Shown piece after piece: positions 1 to 5,070 of a stretch of 5,266 nt of DNA. The notes beneath the pieces were generated by a model. The model was not told where the DNA came from. It did not search any database and saw only the letters and a program-made list of their open reading frames with translations. Source of the stretch: DATIXD01 sp035518875. GTDB taxonomy: Bacteria > Pseudomonadota > Gammaproteobacteria > Methylococcales > Methylococcaceae. Both the position numbers and the translations under genes were made by a program. The stretch is from assembly GCA_035518875.1 (NCBI GenBank), contig DATIXD010000301.1, positions 1 to 5,266 of the forward strand, written 5' to 3'. Each line of letters begins with the position of its first letter. Position 1 is the first letter of the stretch.

Positions 1-325
1 CGCCGAACAACAGCCAGCGGTCGATTCCGAGCTGGGTACGAATCAACTCGAGGTCGGCCAAAAGATACTGGGTCGTATTGTGCGTCAACCCGCCGTGCGG
101 CGTCGAGCGGCCGGAGCCGCGCTGATCCGGAAGAACGATCCGGTATTTACGCGGATCGAAGAAGCAACGATGATAAGACCTACAGCCCGAACCGGGCCCC
201 CCGTGCACGAATACCACAGGCAGACCCGCTGGGTTGCCGCATTCCTCGGCATAGAAGCGGTGGCCGCCATCCACATCGAGGTAGTGGGCTGCATAAGGTT
301 CGATAGGAGGATAAAGGTCTTTCAT
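1..325 (-). CDS. pip: Proline iminopeptidase, N-terminal part (runs off the window edge)
   Basis: Alpha/beta-hydrolase peptidase of family S33, expected to release N-terminal proline from peptides in the cytoplasm. Reading leftward from the ATG at 325-323 gives 108 codons with no stop before the edge. The N-terminus, MKDLYPPIEPY, is the usual opening of bacterial Pip proteins. HGGPGSG at residues 41-47 is the oxyanion-hole motif, and DQRGSGRS at 67-74 is a family signature. The last residues seen (LLFG, 105-108) lead directly into where the nucleophile motif GGSWG should be, so the catalytic Ser, Asp and His all lie outside the window. The family is usually a little over 300 residues, so about one third is visible. 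The start is chosen from N-terminal similarity, because the ribosome binding site is poor. It lies downstream of the barrel gene in the same direction but behind a strong terminator, so it is probably a separate transcript. Other S33 hydrolases are possible but fit less well. Confidence 0.9.
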   Translation of the reverse strand, partial: MKDLYPPIEPYAAHYLDVDGGHRFYAEECGNPAGLPVVFVHGGPGSGCRSYHRCFFDPRKYRIVLPDQRGSGRSTPHGGLTHNTTQYLLADLELIRTQLGIDRWLLFG

Positions 326-365
326 CGACGAGCGGAGAATGTCGGACGGGCGCGCAAGGTGCGCT

Positions 366-374
366 AGATTAGCA
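366..374 (-). promoter_or_regulatory. Possible extended -10 box for the proline iminopeptidase gene
   Basis: On the minus strand this reads TGCTAATCT, an extended -10 pattern (TGn followed by a TATAAT-like hexamer). It lies about 40 bases upstream of the pip ATG. No good -35 hexamer is seen at normal spacing, so the call rests on this short motif alone. If it is right, the structured segment at 397-467 lies upstream of the pip transcript rather than in its leader. Confidence 0.25.
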
Positions 375-396
375 CAAGGCGAGGCGTAAATCGTGA

Positions 397-467
397 GGGT
401 GAGGCAAAGCCTCTAATAGAGTCGCCCCTGATCGCTTGTCCTCCGTGGGACGCCGAAGCTAAGGGGC
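397..467. other. Intergenic segment with nested inverted repeats (possible structured RNA)
   Basis: The segment holds several complementary arms. GGGTGA (397-402) can pair with TCGCCC (422-427, one G-U). GAGGC (401-405) can pair with GCCTC (409-413) around an AAA loop. GCCCCT (424-429) can pair with AGGGGC (462-467), and inside it GCTT (434-437) pairs with AAGC (456-459) and GTCC (438-441) with GGAC (448-451). The first and third pairings share bases 424-427, so they are alternatives. No open reading frame fits here. On the plus strand it runs directly into the hairpin and T tract at 481-513, as a small RNA would. On the minus strand it lies beyond the barrel-gene terminator. No known RNA family was recognised. 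Confidence 0.3.
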
Positions 468-480
468 AAATTGCGGGCAA

Positions 481-513
481 AAAAGAAGGGGGGATCGCTC
501 CCCCCTTCTTTTT
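481..513 (-). terminator. Intrinsic terminator of the outer-membrane protein gene, bidirectional
   Basis: A perfect 13-bp stem (481-493 with 500-512) encloses a six-base loop (ATCGCT in plus orientation). Six consecutive G-C pairs sit next to the loop, with A/T pairs at the base. In the minus direction the stem is followed by a T run, as expected for Rho-independent termination, and it lies about 18 bases after the stop codon of the barrel gene at 531. The base of the stem is A on one side and T on the other, so it could equally terminate plus-strand transcription. Confidence 0.9.
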
Positions 514-530
514 CAGGTTGTGCTTCCGGA

Positions 531-1469
531 TTAGAAGCCGAAGCCCAGATAAGCGCCGGTGGTGAAACCGTCGATATCCGTCTTGTTCAGCACCGTAGTA
601 TTGCCAACTTTGGTTTTGTAGTTGAGATCATCGCCGGTCCACTGATAGCGGAAATCCAGACCTGCGTACAGATCTCTCCAGATCTTGTACTCGGCGCCGG
701 CGCCCAGCATCAGGCCCGGATTCAACACGGTAACGCCGCTGGACGGCGGGCTGATGACGTTGATCGCTAGACCAAACGGAATGATCCAAGGCCTGAAATC
801 GCCCAGATTGTTGAACTTGATCTTCGGCGAAGCGGTCAGCGTGAACTGGGTTATTTGGTTCTTGATGGTGACACCGGGTGTAGTCGCGTTGCCGGTCAGA
901 ATGGTCCCGGTGCCAGCTTCGACAAGTGCATTGTAACTGGTGCCGAAGTTCATGTATTGGAACATAACTTCGCCATCCACGGCGGCGATGTCGGACAGCC
1001 CCCAAAGGTCGTCGGTCAGACGGTGATCGAACCCGGCACCGACATACCAACCGTCGCCGTCCTTCCCTCCAACCGTGGTGGTCGCTCCAAGAGCGTTCAA
1101 TGTGCTGTTGTTAATGAGCAGTTCGTTATTGCGCGCATGCTCCATGGCCGCATAACCTCCGCGAAAGAACAGCAAGCTGTGATGCTCTTTTTCGTGCTCC
1201 TCGGACTCGGCGAGTTGCTTTTCGACCTTCTCCTGACGCTCCTCGACTTGTGCAGCAGCAGCCTTGGCTTCCGATTTCGCTTCCGCGCGGGACTTGGCCA
1301 GCTCGGCGCGCATGGCAGCCATTTCCTGCTCCATTTGCTCGAGGCGTCTTTCCATGGCAGCGGCCTGCGCGGATGCGCCCTTCTCATGGGCCGAGGCCAC
1401 CTGCGGAGCCAATGCCGCGACGGAGACGGCGACGGCAGTCATGAGACCGGATTTATTCATTCTTTTCAT
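531..1469 (-). CDS. Outer-membrane beta-barrel protein with N-terminal coiled coil
   Basis: A 312-residue exported protein of unknown specific function. Residues 1-27 are a Sec signal peptide: basic MKRMNK, a hydrophobic stretch, and a likely cleavage after ASA before HEK. Residues about 35-96 are an Ala/Glu/Lys/Arg-rich alpha-helical coiled coil (MERRLEQMEQEMAAMRAEL and onward). From about 97 the sequence changes to alternating aromatic and small residues with Gly-rich turns (GWYVGAGFDHRL, LYAGLDFRYQW), typical of transmembrane beta strands. It ends in GAYLGFGF with a terminal Phe, the outer-membrane insertion signal. The coiled coil probably lies in the periplasm and could promote trimers or contact peptidoglycan; that is inference. 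The ATG at 1469 follows a strong GAGGGAGGG ribosome binding site. A second in-frame ATG three codons later is a weaker start choice. The gene has its own terminator and a candidate promoter. It could be a small porin or an adhesin-like barrel; I cannot name a family with certainty. Confidence 0.85.
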   Translation of the reverse strand: MKRMNKSGLMTAVAVSVAALAPQVASAHEKGASAQAAAMERRLEQMEQEMAAMRAELAKSRAEAKSEAKAAAAQVEERQEKVEKQLAESEEHEKEHHSLLFFRGGYAAMEHARNNELLINNSTLNALGATTTVGGKDGDGWYVGAGFDHRLTDDLWGLSDIAAVDGEVMFQYMNFGTSYNALVEAGTGTILTGNATTPGVTIKNQITQFTLTASPKIKFNNLGDFRPWIIPFGLAINVISPPSSGVTVLNPGLMLGAGAEYKIWRDLYAGLDFRYQWTGDDLNYKTKVGNTTVLNKTDIDGFTTGAYLGFGF

Positions 1470-1475
1470 AGGATC

Positions 1476-1484
1476 TACCCTCCC
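1476..1484 (-). promoter_or_regulatory. Ribosome binding site of the barrel-protein gene
   Basis: On the minus strand this purine-rich stretch reads GAGGGAGGG and lies 6 bases before the ATG at 1469-1467. This supports that ATG over the in-frame one at 1460. Confidence 0.7.
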
Positions 1485-1495
1485 TCAACGTTACT

Positions 1496-1525
1496 TAGAT
1501 AGTGTTGCACGTTGCAATGAAGCAA
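1496..1525 (-). promoter_or_regulatory. Candidate sigma-70 promoter of the barrel-protein gene
   Basis: On the minus strand, TTGCTT (1525-1520) and TATCTA (1501-1496) are separated by 18 bases and resemble -35 and -10 hexamers. A start near 1489 would give a leader of about 20 bases that still contains the GAGGGAGGG ribosome binding site. The -35 hexamer lies inside one of the GCAAC/GTTGC palindromes described at 1504-1592, so a protein bound there could block or assist polymerase. The prediction is by eye only. Confidence 0.45.
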
Positions 1526-1592
1526 CAAAAAGTTGCTGTAGTGCAAGACTCTAGCAAACTTTTTGCAAAGCAACAACTTTATGTTGCTTCAT
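1504..1592. repeat. Cluster of GTTGC/GCAAC inverted repeats (operator-like)
   Basis: The five-base core GTTGC or its complement GCAAC occurs six times in 84 bases: 1504-1508, 1511-1515, 1522-1526, 1532-1536, 1570-1574 and 1583-1587. Two units are small palindromes in themselves, GCAAC-AAAAA-GTTGC at 1522-1536 and a longer one at 1570-1587. The whole left unit 1517-1539 is also an inverted copy of 1570-1592, matching at 20 of 23 positions. The cluster lies upstream of the barrel gene and covers its candidate -35 box. This layout looks like cooperative binding sites for a transcription factor, but the factor is unknown. Confidence 0.6.
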
Positions 1593-1725
1593 CTCCTGCC
1601 CACCCGTCAGTGTTCATCGACGCCCTGATTATCTTCAACTTCCCCCTTTTCGATAATTAAGCCATACCGAGAAGGCTAAGACTTCCCAACCTAGTGTTGT
1701 TGGGTGGCAAATTGCGCTTGTAAAA
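1593..1725. other. Middle of the divergent intergenic region; short inverted repeats only
   Basis: No convincing gene lies between the barrel gene and mcl (1470-1830). In this middle part I see ATTATC (1628-1633) with GATAAT (1652-1657), and a hairpin CCCAAC (1685-1690) with GTTGGG (1699-1704) around an eight-base loop. Both could be regulator sites or parts of an upstream activating region for mcl. No clear promoter hexamers were found here. Confidence 0.35.
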
Positions 1726-1730
1726 GTGAA

Positions 1731-1775
1731 GAAAATTGAAGGCCGCGCGTTTATAATTCGCAATTTTCCGCGCGG
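1731..1775 (+). promoter_or_regulatory. Putative mcl promoter region with two interleaved inverted repeats
   Basis: TATAAT at 1752-1757 is a perfect -10 hexamer about 75 bases upstream of the mcl ATG. No good -35 lies 16-18 bases before it, so activator dependence is plausible. The hexamer is framed by two perfect inverted repeats that interleave rather than nest: GAAAATTG (1731-1738) with CAATTTTC (1761-1768), and CCGCGCG (1743-1749) with CGCGCGG (1769-1775). In Methylobacterium the serine-cycle genes are controlled by the LysR-type regulator QscR. Whether a similar protein acts here cannot be read from the sequence. Confidence 0.45.
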
Positions 1776-1830
1776 GCGGCCGTCCGTTGCCGACGACATC
1801 GCAAGCACGACATTAAGTAAGAGACATGAC

Positions 1831-2799
1831 ATGGCTGTGAAAGACCGTTTGCACCGCAGCGAACTCGCGGTTCCGGGTAGCAACAAACGTATGCTGGAAA
1901 AGGCTCCCGTTGCGGGCGCCGACATCGTGTTCCTCGATCTCGAGGACGCCGTCGCGCCGGACGACAAGGAACAGGCGCGCGCCAACATCGTCGAGGCACT
2001 GAACACTTACGACTGGTCCCAGTGTGCGGTGTCCATCCGCATGAACGGCCTGGACACCCATTACGCCTACCGCGATCTCGTCGAGGTGGTCGAAGCCTGC
2101 GGAGACAAGCTGGACACCATCCTGATTCCGAAAGTGGGCTCCGCCGCCGACGTGTATTTCGTCGCCACCTTGCTGTCGCAGATCGAGGCCTACAAGGGTT
2201 TCAAGCCGATCAACATTCATGTGTTGATCGAAACCGCGATGGGAATGGCCAACGTGGAAGAAATCGCCCGCGCCTGCCCCGAACGACTGGAGGCCATGGT
2301 GTTCGGCGTGGCCGATTACGCAGCCTCGGTGCGCGCCCGCACGACCAACATCGGCGGTGCCAACCCCGATTACGGCATGCTGACCGACCCCGATGACAAC
2401 GATCAGCGTTACTTCCACTGGGGGGATCAATGGCACTTCGGCATCTCCCGCATGGTCGCCGCGTGCCGCGCCTATGGCCTGCGTCCGATCGACGGCCCCT
2501 TCGGCGATTTCAACGATCCGGAAGGCTTCCGCGCCGCCGCCCGTCGCGCCGCTGCCCTGGGCTGCGAAGGCAAGTGGGCGATTCATCCGTCCCAAATCGC
2601 CCTGTGCAACGAAATCTATACCCCGACCGAGAAGGAAGTCACCCGCGCCTACCGCATCCTGGAAGCCATGGAACAGGCCGCGAGGGAAGGCAAAGGCGCG
2701 GTCTCGCTGGACGGCCGCCTGATCGACGCTGCCTCCATCCGCATGGCCGAGAATGTGGTGCGCCAGGTCAAGACCATCGAGGCGAGAACTTCGGCTTAA
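1831..2799 (+). CDS. mcl: L-malyl-CoA (beta-methylmalyl-CoA) lyase
   Basis: Cleaves L-malyl-CoA reversibly to glyoxylate and acetyl-CoA, the C4-splitting step of the serine cycle; cytoplasmic, Mg-dependent, of the CitE/HpcH aldolase superfamily. The 322 residues match the length of Methylobacterium MclA and share long blocks with it: LHRSELAVPGSN (7-18), FLDLEDAVAPDDKEQAR (34-50), NGLDTHY (72-78), FGVADYAAS (158-166), RAYGLRPIDGPFGDF (213-227), GKWAIHPSQI (247-256) and GAVSLDGRLID (289-299). Arg70 should bind substrate, Glu134 (in IETA) and Asp162 should hold Mg, and Asp294 is the likely residue lent to the neighbouring subunit's active site, by analogy with solved Mcl structures. The ATG at 1831 is chosen because similarity starts just after it. 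An in-frame GTG at 1726 would add 35 unrelated residues and lie upstream of the TATAAT box. The ribosome binding site is weak (TAAGAGA). First gene of mcl-mtkA-mtkB. All expected key residues are present. Confidence 0.95.
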   Translation: MAVKDRLHRSELAVPGSNKRMLEKAPVAGADIVFLDLEDAVAPDDKEQARANIVEALNTYDWSQCAVSIRMNGLDTHYAYRDLVEVVEACGDKLDTILIPKVGSAADVYFVATLLSQIEAYKGFKPINIHVLIETAMGMANVEEIARACPERLEAMVFGVADYAASVRARTTNIGGANPDYGMLTDPDDNDQRYFHWGDQWHFGISRMVAACRAYGLRPIDGPFGDFNDPEGFRAAARRAAALGCEGKWAIHPSQIALCNEIYTPTEKEVTRAYRILEAMEQAAREGKGAVSLDGRLIDAASIRMAENVVRQVKTIEARTSA

Positions 2800-2804
2800 T
2801 CATC

Positions 2805-2880
2805 GCAGGGCGGGTTAGGCGCATCCATAACCCGCGGTTCCGTTTGTTGGGTTACGCCCTTCAGGCTAACCGAACCTACA
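2805..2880. repeat. Pair of REP-like hairpins between mcl and mtkA
   Basis: The first unit is a perfect 8-bp stem, GCGGGTTA (2810-2817) with TAACCCGC (2828-2835), around a 10-base loop. The second unit is an imperfect stem, TTGGGTTA (2847-2854) with TAACCGAA (2867-2874, one mismatch), extended inward by GCC/GGC. Both share the GGGTTA/TAACCC core. Such GGGTTA-type palindromes are widely dispersed between genes in many proteobacteria. The arms TAACCC (2828-2833) and GGGTTA (2849-2854) can also pair with each other, giving an alternative fold. There is no T tract right after either stem, so neither is a standard terminator. A role in stabilising or processing the mcl part of the mRNA is possible. 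Confidence 0.6.
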
Positions 2881-2885
2881 TTTTT

Positions 2886-2892
2886 AGGAGGT
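2886..2892 (+). promoter_or_regulatory. Strong ribosome binding site of mtkA
   Basis: AGGAGGT is a near-perfect Shine-Dalgarno sequence, eight bases before the GTG at 2901. It fixes the mtkA start at this GTG. The reading frame is open much further upstream, but that extension lies in another frame over the end of mcl and has no ribosome binding site. Confidence 0.85.
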
Positions 2893-2900
2893 TGAATTCC

Positions 2901-4073
2901 GTGAACATCCATGAATACCAAGCGAAGGAATTGCTGAAATCTTACGGCGTAGCGGTACCGGCCGGCGGCGTTGCTTATTCGGACAAGCAGGCCGCGCAGT
3001 TGGCCGAAGAAATCGGCGGTTCTCGCTGGGTCATCAAGGCCCAGATACATGCCGGTGGTCGCGGCAAGGCGGGCGGCGTGAAGGTCGTCGGCTCCGTCGA
3101 GGAGGTGCAAAAAGTGACCGACGCCATGATCGGCGCTCGCCTCATCACCCACCAAACCGGCCCTGAGGGCTCAGTGGTGCAGCGCGTCTGGATCGAACAG
3201 GCCAGTGTCATCAAGAAAGAGTTTTATCTCGGTTTCGTCATCGACCGCGGCAACCAGCGCATCACCATGATCGCCTCCAGCGAGGGCGGCATGGAGATCG
3301 AGGAAGTCGCCAAGACCAGCCCGGAAAAGATCGTTAAAGAAGTAGTTGACCCGGCCATTGGCCTGCTCGATTTCCAGTGCCGCAAGGTAGCTACCGCCAT
3401 CGGCCTGAAAGGCAAGCTGATGCCGCAGTCGGTCAAGCTGATGAAAGCCGTCTACCGCTGCATGAGGGACCGGGACGCCTTGCAGGCCGAGATCAATCCA
3501 CTGGCCCTCGTGAGCGTCGGCGAAGACGAAAGACTGATGGTGCTGGACGCCAAGTTCAACTTCGACGACAACGCCCTCTATCGCCAGAGGCTCATTGCCG
3601 AGATGCGCGATCTGGCCGAGGAAGATCCCAAGGAGGTCGAGGCTTCCGGTCACGGCCTCAACTACATCGCACTGGACGGCAACATCGGCTGTATCGTCAA
3701 CGGCGCCGGTCTGGCGATGGCTTCGCTGGACGCCATCACCCTGCACGGCGGGCGTCCGGCCAACTTTTTGGACGTGGGCGGCGGCGCATCGCCGGAGAAA
3801 GTCACCAATGCCTGCCGCATCGTGTTGGAGGACCCCAACGTCAAATGCATCCTGGTCAACATCTTCGCCGGAATCAACCGCTGCGACTGGATCGCCCAGG
3901 GTTTGATCCAGGCCTGCAACAATCTGCAAATCAAGGTGCCGCTGATCGTCCGGTTGGCCGGCACCAATGTCGAGGAGGGCCGCAAGATTCTGGCCGAGTC
4001 GGGCCTGTCCTTCATCACCGCCGAAAATCTCGATGCTGCGGCCGCCAAGGCCGCTGAAATCGCCAAAGGGTGA
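2901..4073 (+). CDS. mtkA: Malate-CoA ligase (malate thiokinase), beta subunit
   Basis: ATP-grasp subunit that, with MtkB, converts malate, CoA and ATP to malyl-CoA for cleavage by Mcl. The 390 residues have the length and layout of the SucC/MtkA family: NIHEYQAKELL at the start, the nucleotide-binding KAQIHAGGRGKAGG (46-59), EINP (197-200), then the CoA-ligase domain with NGAGLAM (267-273) and NFLDVGGGAS (288-297). The choice of malate over succinate rests on IFAGINRCDW (321-330) and VRLAGTNVEEG (350-360). Both match Methylobacterium MtkA, where E. coli SucC has GGIVRCD and VRLEGNNAELG. The adjacent mcl gene supports the same choice. Translation starts at GTG 2901, set by AGGAGGT. The stop is followed after 3 bases by mtkB. 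Succinyl-CoA synthetase is the main alternative and is judged unlikely. Confidence 0.93.
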   Translation: MNIHEYQAKELLKSYGVAVPAGGVAYSDKQAAQLAEEIGGSRWVIKAQIHAGGRGKAGGVKVVGSVEEVQKVTDAMIGARLITHQTGPEGSVVQRVWIEQASVIKKEFYLGFVIDRGNQRITMIASSEGGMEIEEVAKTSPEKIVKEVVDPAIGLLDFQCRKVATAIGLKGKLMPQSVKLMKAVYRCMRDRDALQAEINPLALVSVGEDERLMVLDAKFNFDDNALYRQRLIAEMRDLAEEDPKEVEASGHGLNYIALDGNIGCIVNGAGLAMASLDAITLHGGRPANFLDVGGGASPEKVTNACRIVLEDPNVKCILVNIFAGINRCDWIAQGLIQACNNLQIKVPLIVRLAGTNVEEGRKILAESGLSFITAENLDAAAAKAAEIAKG

Positions 4074-4076
4074 GCC

Positions 4077-4964
4077 ATGAGCGTATTCGTCAACAAGAAT
4101 TCCAAGGTCATTTTTCAGGGCTTCACCGGCGAGCACGCCACTTTCCATGCCCAGGACGCCATAAGAATGGGCACCAAAGTGGTCGGTGGCGTCACTCCGG
4201 GCAAGGGGGGCACCACGCATCTGGGTCTACCGGTGTTCGACACCGTGGTCGAGGCGGTCAAAGCCACCGGCGCCGATGTCTCCGCCGTGTTCGTGCCGCC
4301 GCCGTTCAACGCGGACGCCCTGATGGAAGCCATCGACGCCGGCATTAAGGTGGCGGTGACCATCGCCGACGGCATCCCGATCCACGACATGATCCGCATG
4401 CAACGTTACCGGGTCGGTAAAAGCGCCATCGTCATCGGCCCCAACTCGCCCGGCATCATTACGCCCGGCGAGTGCAAGGTCGGCATCATGCCCTCGCATA
4501 TTTACAAGAAGGGCAACGTCGGCATCGTCTCCCGCTCCGGCACGTTGAACTACGAAGCGACCGAGCAAATGGCCGCCATGGGACTGGGCATCAGCACTTC
4601 GGTGGGCATCGGTGGCGACCCCATCAATGGCACTGACTTCGTCACCGTACTGCGTGCCTTCGAGAAAGACCCGGAAACCGAAATCGTGGTCATGATCGGC
4701 GAAATCGGCGGGCCACAGGAAGTCGCCGCCGCCCGTTGGGCCAAGGAAAACATGAAGAAACCGGTGGTCGGCTTCGTCGCAGGGCTCGCCGCCCCGCCGG
4801 GCCGCCGCATGGGCCACGCCGGGGCCATCGTCGCCACCGAGGACGACACCGCCAAGGCCAAGATGGATGCGATGGAAGCACTGGGCCTATATGTCGCCCG
4901 CAACCCCGCGCACATCGGCGAAACCGTGCTGCAAGCATTGAAGGAGCACGGGATCAAGTATTGA
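4077..4964 (+). CDS. mtkB: Malate-CoA ligase (malate thiokinase), alpha subunit
   Basis: CoA-binding and phosphohistidine subunit of malate thiokinase, partner of MtkA. The 295 residues equal the usual family length. GGVTPGKGG (37-45) belongs to the N-terminal CoA-binding Rossmann domain. ITPGECKVGIMP (128-139) and GIVSRSGTLNYEA (149-161) lead into the ligase domain. GIGGDPINGTDF (177-188) and MIGEIGGPQE (206-215) follow, and GRRMGHAGAI (242-251) carries the histidine phosphorylated during catalysis, His247. DPINGTDF and IGGPQE resemble MtkB, while TPGECKVGIMP and SRSGTLNYEA are closer to SucD of gammaproteobacteria. The ATG lies 3 bases after the mtkA stop, and the AAAGGGTGAG binding site overlaps that stop, so translational coupling is likely and would give equal subunits. 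An intrinsic terminator follows within 20 bases. The assignment depends partly on the mtkA and mcl neighbours. Confidence 0.93.
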   Translation: MSVFVNKNSKVIFQGFTGEHATFHAQDAIRMGTKVVGGVTPGKGGTTHLGLPVFDTVVEAVKATGADVSAVFVPPPFNADALMEAIDAGIKVAVTIADGIPIHDMIRMQRYRVGKSAIVIGPNSPGIITPGECKVGIMPSHIYKKGNVGIVSRSGTLNYEATEQMAAMGLGISTSVGIGGDPINGTDFVTVLRAFEKDPETEIVVMIGEIGGPQEVAAARWAKENMKKPVVGFVAGLAAPPGRRMGHAGAIVATEDDTAKAKMDAMEALGLYVARNPAHIGETVLQALKEHGIKY

Positions 4965-4982
4965 GTCTTGCTGCGCTGAAGC

Positions 4983-5013
4983 AAGGAAGCCGGCAGACTG
5001 CCGGCTTCTTTTT
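4983..5013 (+). terminator. Intrinsic terminator of the mcl-mtkA-mtkB cluster
   Basis: A perfect 10-bp GC-rich stem, GAAGCCGGCA (4986-4995) with TGCCGGCTTC (4999-5008), has a three-base loop and is followed by TTTTT (5009-5013). Flanking A residues can extend the stem into the T run. It begins 18 bases after the mtkB stop and separates the operon from the rhodanese gene. Confidence 0.93.
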
Positions 5014-5070
5014 GCATACATTGGTTAGAGGATTACGCGCGGCAAACGCGCCTTCATCCGGAAGAATCCC

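Noticed and set aside
397..467. Cyclic-di-GMP (GEMM) riboswitch, suggested by GGCAAAGCC followed by CTAA
   Set aside because: The first conserved GGCAAACC element, the GAAA tetraloop and its receptor are not found, and no plus-strand gene follows.
855..1502. Open frame (215 codons) on the plus strand over the barrel gene
   Set aside because: Antisense to a gene with a clear signal peptide, coiled coil, barrel, binding site and terminator.
1726..1830. GTG at 1726 as an upstream start for mcl, adding 35 residues
   Set aside because: The added residues do not resemble any Mcl N-terminus, there is no ribosome binding site, and the likely -10 box lies downstream of this codon.
1813..2595. Open frame (260 codons) on the minus strand over mcl
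   Set aside because: Antisense shadow of mcl with no motif and no plausible initiation context.
2845..2885. Intrinsic terminator after mcl, from the second hairpin plus TTTTT at 2881-2885
   Set aside because: Six bases separate the stem from the T run, the stem has a mismatch, and the T run leads directly into the mtkA ribosome binding site.
2430..2900. N-terminal extension of mtkA reaching back into mcl
   Set aside because: It is the shifted frame of mcl and the repeat spacer, with Arg/Pro-rich composition. The family N-terminus starts exactly at GTG 2901 behind AGGAGGT.
3171..4220. Long open frame (349 codons) on the minus strand over mtkA
   Set aside because: It is antisense to a well-supported gene and rich in His, Asp and Gly as expected from a mirrored GC-rich coding frame. 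No domain is recognisable.
2901..4964. Succinyl-CoA synthetase sucCD
   Set aside because: The beta subunit has the MtkA-type IFAGINRCDW and VRLAGTNVEEG blocks, and the genes sit directly after malyl-CoA lyase. Dual specificity is kept as a finding.
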